Below are positions 7,165 through 10,244 of a DNA stretch of 10,244 nucleotides, one piece after another. The position numbers were made by a program, and so were the translations under genes. The notes under the pieces were generated by a model that had not been told where the DNA came from, made no database searches, and was given only the letters and a program-made list of their open reading frames with translations. The DNA is taken from contig JBKHEN010000093.1 of assembly GCA_046540795.1 (NCBI GenBank), positions 1-10,244 on the forward strand. The letters run 5' to 3'. This DNA is from JAAAOH01 sp046540795 (lineage in GTDB: Bacteria; Spirochaetota; Spirochaetia; DSM-27196; PWMO01). The number at the start of each line of letters is the position of its first letter. Position 1 is the first letter of the stretch.

Positions 7165-8566
7165 GCAATCGACCCAGACCCAGGCTCGGCTGCGTCACGC
7201 CCGCGAGTACGTCGGGGTGTCCGAGGTGGAGGGCCCGCTGGTATTCGTGCGGAAAACGCATCCGGTGGGCTACCGAGAGCTCGTCGAGTGCCGCGACGAG
7301 CAAGGCACCTCCCGTCTGGGGCTGGTGCTGGAAACCGCCGACGACTATGTCGTGGCACAGATCTTCGAAGGCACGGCCGGGCTCACCATGCCGGGGACCC
7401 GTGTCCGCTTCCGTGGAGAGCCGTTGTCGGTCTCGGTAGGACGCAATATGCTAGGTCGCGTCTTCAACGGCGTCGGTGCACCGAGAGACGGAGGTCCGCC
7501 GCCGGTGGGTGCCGAGGAACGCGACGTAAACGGCCGCCCCGTCAATCCGACGGCCCGCCAATATCCGAGGGATTTTATCCAGACCGGCATTTCCGCCATC
7601 GACGGGATGAACACCCTGATTCGAGGACAGAAACTTCCGATCTTTTCGGGAAACGGGCTTGCGCACAACGCGCTGGCGGCGCAGATCGCCCGGCAGGCGA
7701 AGATTCGCGGGGGGCAGACGGAGTTTGCCGTTGTGTTTGCGGCGATGGGTGTCAAGCATGACGTCGCTCAGTACTTCACTCGCGCCTTCGAAGAGGCCGG
7801 GGTGCAGGAAAGTGTGGCGTTGTTCCTCTCCCTTGCCGACGATCCGTCCATCGAGCGGCTGGTCACACCCCGCACCGCATTGACCCTTGCCGAGTATCTG
7901 GCCTTCGACCGGGGTATGCACGTGTTGGTGATCATGACCGATATGACGAATTACTGCGAAGCGCTTCGGGAAATCTCCACGCTCCGCGGCGAGATACCCT
8001 CGCGTAAGGGCTATCCCGGCTACCTTTACTCGGATTTGGCCGAGATGTACGAGCGCTCGGGTATCATACAGGGCAGTGACGGCTCGATCACGCAGCTTCC
8101 GATTCTGACCATGCCGAACGACGACATCTCTCACCCCGTGCCCGACCTTACCGGTTACATCACCGAGGGGCAAATCGTCTTCGATCGAGAGATGGCCGGT
8201 CGCGGAGTCTATCCTCCGATTGCCGGTCTTCCCTCGCTCTCGCGGTTGATGAAGGACGGCATCGGCGAGGGACTCACCCGGGGGGACCACCCCCATCTGG
8301 CAAGTCAGTTGTTTGCCGCCTACAGCTACGTGAAGGACGTGCGAAACCTCGCCTCCGTCATCGGGGAGGAGGAGCTGACCCCCCTCGATTCTCAGTATCT
8401 GCGCTTCGGCGAGGCTTTCGAGAAGGAGTTCATTGCGCAGAAGAGCACGGAGGAGCGTCGGATCGAGGAAACCCTCGACCTCGGGTGGAGCGCGCTGCGA
8501 CACCTGCCTGCGGAGGAGCTCTACCGGGTGACACAGGAAGAGATCGAGACGTACTACGGAGGCTAA
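7157..8566 (+). CDS. atpB: V-type ATPase non-catalytic subunit B
   Basis: This 469-residue regulatory partner of A in the A3B3 ring opens with YVGVSEVEGPLVFV, the usual beta-barrel start. In place of a P-loop it has SGNGLAHNALAAQIARQAK (from S164), the degenerate loop typical of B subunits (canonical S-G-x-G-L-x-H-N). Other landmarks are the MTNYCEALREIS segment and R363 in PSLSRLMKDGIG, which by family comparison is the arginine supplied to the catalytic site of A. GGAG (7146-7149) lies 7 nt before the ATG, and the gene overlaps atpA by 8 nt. The TAA at 8564-8566 lies within a 9-bp tandem duplication that supplies a second in-frame TAA (8573-8575). Confidence 0.97.
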   Translation: MGEQSTQTQARLRHAREYVGVSEVEGPLVFVRKTHPVGYRELVECRDEQGTSRLGLVLETADDYVVAQIFEGTAGLTMPGTRVRFRGEPLSVSVGRNMLGRVFNGVGAPRDGGPPPVGAEERDVNGRPVNPTARQYPRDFIQTGISAIDGMNTLIRGQKLPIFSGNGLAHNALAAQIARQAKIRGGQTEFAVVFAAMGVKHDVAQYFTRAFEEAGVQESVALFLSLADDPSIERLVTPRTALTLAEYLAFDRGMHVLVIMTDMTNYCEALREISTLRGEIPSRKGYPGYLYSDLAEMYERSGIIQGSDGSITQLPILTMPNDDISHPVPDLTGYITEGQIVFDREMAGRGVYPPIAGLPSLSRLMKDGIGEGLTRGDHPHLASQLFAAYSYVKDVRNLASVIGEEELTPLDSQYLRFGEAFEKEFIAQKSTEERRIEETLDLGWSALRHLPAEELYRVTQEEIETYYGG

Positions 8567-8575
8567 GGAGGCTAA
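8558..8575 (+). repeat. 9-bp perfect tandem duplication at the atpB/atpD junction
   Basis: GGAGGCTAA occurs twice head to tail (8558-8566 and 8567-8575), and one further matching G follows. Because the unit is 9 bp, both TAA codons are in the atpB frame, giving tandem stops 9 nt apart. Each unit also contains GGAGG, and the second copy is the Shine-Dalgarno placed for atpD. It could come from slippage or selection; the sequence cannot tell which. Confidence 0.9.
8567..8571 (+). promoter_or_regulatory. Shine-Dalgarno that decides the atpD start
   Basis: GGAGG ends 8 nt before the ACG at 8580 and 44 nt before the first ATG (8616). The 25 nt just before that ATG are pyrimidine-rich or mixed, with no purine-rich ribosome site. 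The spacing therefore points to initiation at ACG. Confidence 0.7.
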
Positions 8576-8579
8576 GACC

Positions 8580-9236
8580 ACGGCACGAAACGTTGCTCCC
8601 ACCAGAACGAACCTCATGTCCTTGAAGCAGGAGCTTCAGTTTGCCGAGCTCGGTCATGAGCTGCTCGATCAGAAGAGAAATATCCTCGTGGTCGAGCTTC
8701 TCGGGCTCGTGGATCAGGCCGATGACGCGCAACGCCGCTGTGAGGAGGCCCTTGCCACGGCGCATGAGGCTTTGCAAAGCGCGGTGCTCTCCATGGGTAA
8801 GCTCAAGACCCAGCGTCTTGCCGGTGCGGTGAACGTGGAGGCGACCGTGGAGCTTTCGGGCAGGCGCATCATGGGCGTCGCGCTGCCGGTTGTGGAGACC
8901 GGCTTTGCCGATCACGCTCCGTACTACTCCACCTATCTCACGACGTTTCGGGTGGACGAGGCGGTCGCCCGGTTTCGGGAGGTGCTCGAGCTGGTCGGGC
9001 GGCTGGCGGAGCTCAAGGTGTCGGTGATGCGCCTGGCGGGGGAGGTAAAGAAGACCATCCGCAAAGTAAACGCGCTGGAGAAGGTGGCAATCCCGGAGCT
9101 TCGTGACACGGTGAAGCTCATACAGGAACGGCTCGAAGAGAACGAGCGTGACATGTTCGTTCTCATGAAGATGGTCAAGACTCGGCTCGAAGCAAAGGAG
9201 CAGGAACAATGGCACGGCCGATACAACGAGTCCTAG
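8580..9236 (+). CDS. atpD: V-type ATPase subunit D (rotor shaft), probable ACG start
   Basis: This is the central rotor shaft, analogous to F-type gamma: 218 residues forming a long antiparallel N- and C-terminal helix pair that rotates in the A3B3 cavity and binds F. The first 35 residues read (start)ARNVAPTRTNLMSLKQ, then ELQFAELGHELLDQKRN, matching the family pattern N-V-x-P-T-R-x-x-L-x-x-L-K-x-x-L-x-x-A-x-x-G-x-x-L-L-x-x-K-R. The N-V-x-P-T-R part lies upstream of the first ATG (8616). Back to the in-frame TGA at 8529-8531 there is no ATG, GTG, TTG, CTG or AUU-type codon. The ACG at 8580 has an ideal GGAGG 8 nt upstream. A start at 8616 would delete 12 conserved residues. The 3' end overlaps the next gene by 28 nt. 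The identity is firm; the ACG start is inferred. Confidence 0.92.
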   Translation, partial: TARNVAPTRTNLMSLKQELQFAELGHELLDQKRNILVVELLGLVDQADDAQRRCEEALATAHEALQSAVLSMGKLKTQRLAGAVNVEATVELSGRRIMGVALPVVETGFADHAPYYSTYLTTFRVDEAVARFREVLELVGRLAELKVSVMRLAGEVKKTIRKVNALEKVAIPELRDTVKLIQERLEENERDMFVLMKMVKTRLEAKEQEQWHGRYNES

Positions 9237-9703
9237 TACTCGTGGACGGGACGGAGGAATCCATCGCGGCGGCGCAATACGCCATCCTTCTCGCCGGCTT
9301 CTCGGGGGCGGAGCTCTACGGGGCCTACGTGATCAATACCCGTGCCTTGAACGAGTTACTCAAAACGCGTATCTTCGTCGAGGCCGAAGAGGAGGAGTAC
9401 GAACAGGATCTGCGCTCGGACGCGGACCGTTACCTCCACCACGTGCAGGACCTTGCCGAGAAGAAAGGTGTCGCGATAGAGACCCTCACCGCCAGTGGAA
9501 GCGTTCACCAGGAGGTAGTGAAAATGGTGCGGGAGCACGATATCGACCTACTCGTTCTCGGTGAGCTCGCGCACGCGCGCAGTCGTCGCGACGAGTTCTA
9601 CAACGAGTCGGAACGTACCATGCGCAGTGTGGGGTGCTCGGTTCTCATCGTGAAGGATCAGCAGCGGGTGTGGGACCTATTCGAGTACGAAACAGAGGAA
9701 TAG
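9209..9703 (+). CDS. Universal stress protein (UspA family)
   Basis: This 164-residue single-domain Usp has a Rossmann-like alpha/beta fold. Residues 7-13 (RVLVLVD) are the first strand with the usual Asp (D13), followed by ESIAAAQYAILLAGFSGAELYGAYV, the first helix and second strand. The late block DIDLLVLGEL...ERTMRSVGCSVLIVKD is the Usp C-terminal signature. The ATP-binding loop G-x2-G-x9-G-S/T is absent: after G118 the second Gly is Ala and the G-S/T pair is replaced by Asn-Glu, so it is probably the non-ATP-binding UspA type. An acidic insert (about 58-70, many Glu) precedes the central helix. AAGGAG at 9195-9200 lies 8 nt before the ATG, which is inside atpD. It is co-transcribed with the ATPase; a regulatory role is inference. 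Confidence 0.88.
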   Translation: MARPIQRVLVLVDGTEESIAAAQYAILLAGFSGAELYGAYVINTRALNELLKTRIFVEAEEEEYEQDLRSDADRYLHHVQDLAEKKGVAIETLTASGSVHQEVVKMVREHDIDLLVLGELAHARSRRDEFYNESERTMRSVGCSVLIVKDQQRVWDLFEYETEE

Positions 9704-9707
9704 CGCA

Positions 9708-10154
9708 ATGGCGTTGATCGACAAAATACGGGAAGAAGTAGTAAAGGTGCCCTTAGAGGGGCGCAACAAGCCCGAGATCCTGAGAGAGCTCGTGCAGGTA
9801 CTTGTCGATGCCGGAGAGCTCGACGATGTGGAGACTGCCTATCGTGCGCTCCTCGAGCGCGAGGGCCGAGGAAGCACCGGGCTGGAAAAGGGAATAGCCG
9901 TACCGCATGCCAAATGTGATGCCGTCGGCGAGCTCACTCTGGCCATCGGAATTGCGCCTCAGGGTGTGGACTTCGACGCCCAGGACGGCAATCCCTCCTC
10001 CCTGTTCTTCCTCATGCTTGCTGCGCCGGATAAGTCGGGACCGCACATAGAAGCACTCTCGGAGATAGCGCGTCTCACGCGCTCGGATGCATTTTGTCGT
10101 GCGCTCAAGAACGCCGAGAGCGCGAAGGACGTGGTCGAGCTGATTCGCGAATAG
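9708..10154 (+). CDS. Stand-alone PTS EIIA type-2 (fructose/PtsN-like) protein
   Basis: This 148-residue protein is of the PTS EIIA fructose/mannitol/Ntr class, which accepts phosphate from HPr or NPr on a histidine. The active-site motif GIAVPHAKCD gives H67 as the phosphorylated residue, preceded by the family's REGRGSTGLEKG block. A second conserved histidine, H113 in SGPHIEALSEIARL, completes the site. The early GRNKPEILRELVQVLVDAG is the usual first helix. No EIIB, EIIC, HPr or regulatory domain is fused or adjacent, so the protein resembles the regulatory PtsN (EIIA-Ntr) more than a sugar transporter component. AGAGGAA at 9694-9700 lies 7 nt before the ATG, and the gene follows usp by 4 nt. 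Its place in the operon suggests a regulatory link between PTS phosphorylation state and ion or energy metabolism, but this is inferred. Confidence 0.9.
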   Translation: MALIDKIREEVVKVPLEGRNKPEILRELVQVLVDAGELDDVETAYRALLEREGRGSTGLEKGIAVPHAKCDAVGELTLAIGIAPQGVDFDAQDGNPSSLFFLMLAAPDKSGPHIEALSEIARLTRSDAFCRALKNAESAKDVVELIRE

Positions 10155-10203
10155 CTGTCCCGGCGTGAAGTATCAACAAGCCTGTTGCAGCGCGGGTGAG
10201 ATA

Positions 10204-10229
10204 GCCGCCGTAGGGGCGGCGCCAGCCGC
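10204..10229 (+). other. Overlapping GC-rich inverted repeats after the operon
   Basis: GCCGCC (10204-10209) can pair with GGCGGC (10215-10220) over a 5-nt loop. GCGGC (10216-10220) can instead pair with GCCGC (10225-10229) over a 4-nt loop, so the two stems are mutually exclusive. There is no T-run, so an intrinsic terminator is not well supported. The stems are short and may be chance in GC-rich DNA. No gene is supportable in 10155-10244. Confidence 0.25.
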
Positions 10230-10244
10230 GAGCGGGGTGGTCAT

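Noticed and set aside
7451..8617. Minus-strand open frame (388 codons) opposite atpB
   Set aside because: It is a shadow of atpB with no recognisable domain and no ribosome site that I could see.
8616..9236. ATG at 8616 as the true start of subunit D
   Set aside because: It would remove the conserved NVAPTR and part of the first helix, and it has no Shine-Dalgarno. The ACG at 8580 has both conservation and spacing in its favour.
10173..10244. Minus-strand open frame of 23 codons beginning with ATG at the window edge
   Set aside because: It is short, Ala/Pro/Thr-rich, cut by the window boundary, and has no visible ribosome site or family.

Overview
The window is almost entirely one dense plus-strand operon (about 600-10154) for a complete bacterial V-type (A/V-type, archaeal-like) rotary ATPase. 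Two downstream genes, a universal stress protein and a stand-alone PTS EIIA-type protein, are packed as tightly as the ATPase genes. The DNA is GC-rich by eye, codon use looks uniform, and gaps between genes run from an overlap of 28 nt to a gap of 13 nt. The source is a bacterium: it has PTS components, strong Shine-Dalgarno sites and a sigma70-like promoter. A high-GC anaerobic lineage such as a spirochaete is plausible, but the sequence alone does not fix the taxon.

Layout: a minus-strand gene for a membrane-anchored DUF1499 protein (45-524) diverges from the operon across a short intergenic region that carries a sigma70-like promoter (558-585). The plus-strand order is then H/G (peripheral stalk), C (rotor-to-ring connector), I (membrane stator), K (ring), F (central stalk), E (peripheral stalk), A (catalytic), B (non-catalytic) and D (central shaft), followed by usp and the EIIA gene. 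Every subunit of the bacterial V-type enzyme is present, with intact key residues: the P-loop of A with K241, its catalytic Glu E264, the two conserved arginines of I (R602 and R659) and the ring carboxylate of K (E105). The enzyme should couple ATP turnover to H+ or Na+ movement across the cytoplasmic membrane. The sequence does not settle which ion is used or the working direction.

The most unusual feature is the start of the D gene. The conserved N-terminus of subunit D (NVxPTR followed by the first helix) is encoded in frame upstream of the first ATG (8616). No ATG, GTG, TTG, CTG or AUU-type codon is available back to the in-frame stop at 8529-8531. A perfect GGAGG (8567-8571) sits 8 nt before an in-frame ACG at 8580, so the gene very probably starts at ACG. 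The same junction carries a perfect 9-bp tandem duplication that gives subunit B two in-frame stop codons and doubles the Shine-Dalgarno.

Other points of interest are the gene order (C before I, E after F), the coupling of stress and PTS-type regulators to the ATPase, a Usp lacking the ATP-binding motif, and a marked CTT-GCC codon-pair preference. The last 90 bases hold small GC hairpins but no gene that can be supported.
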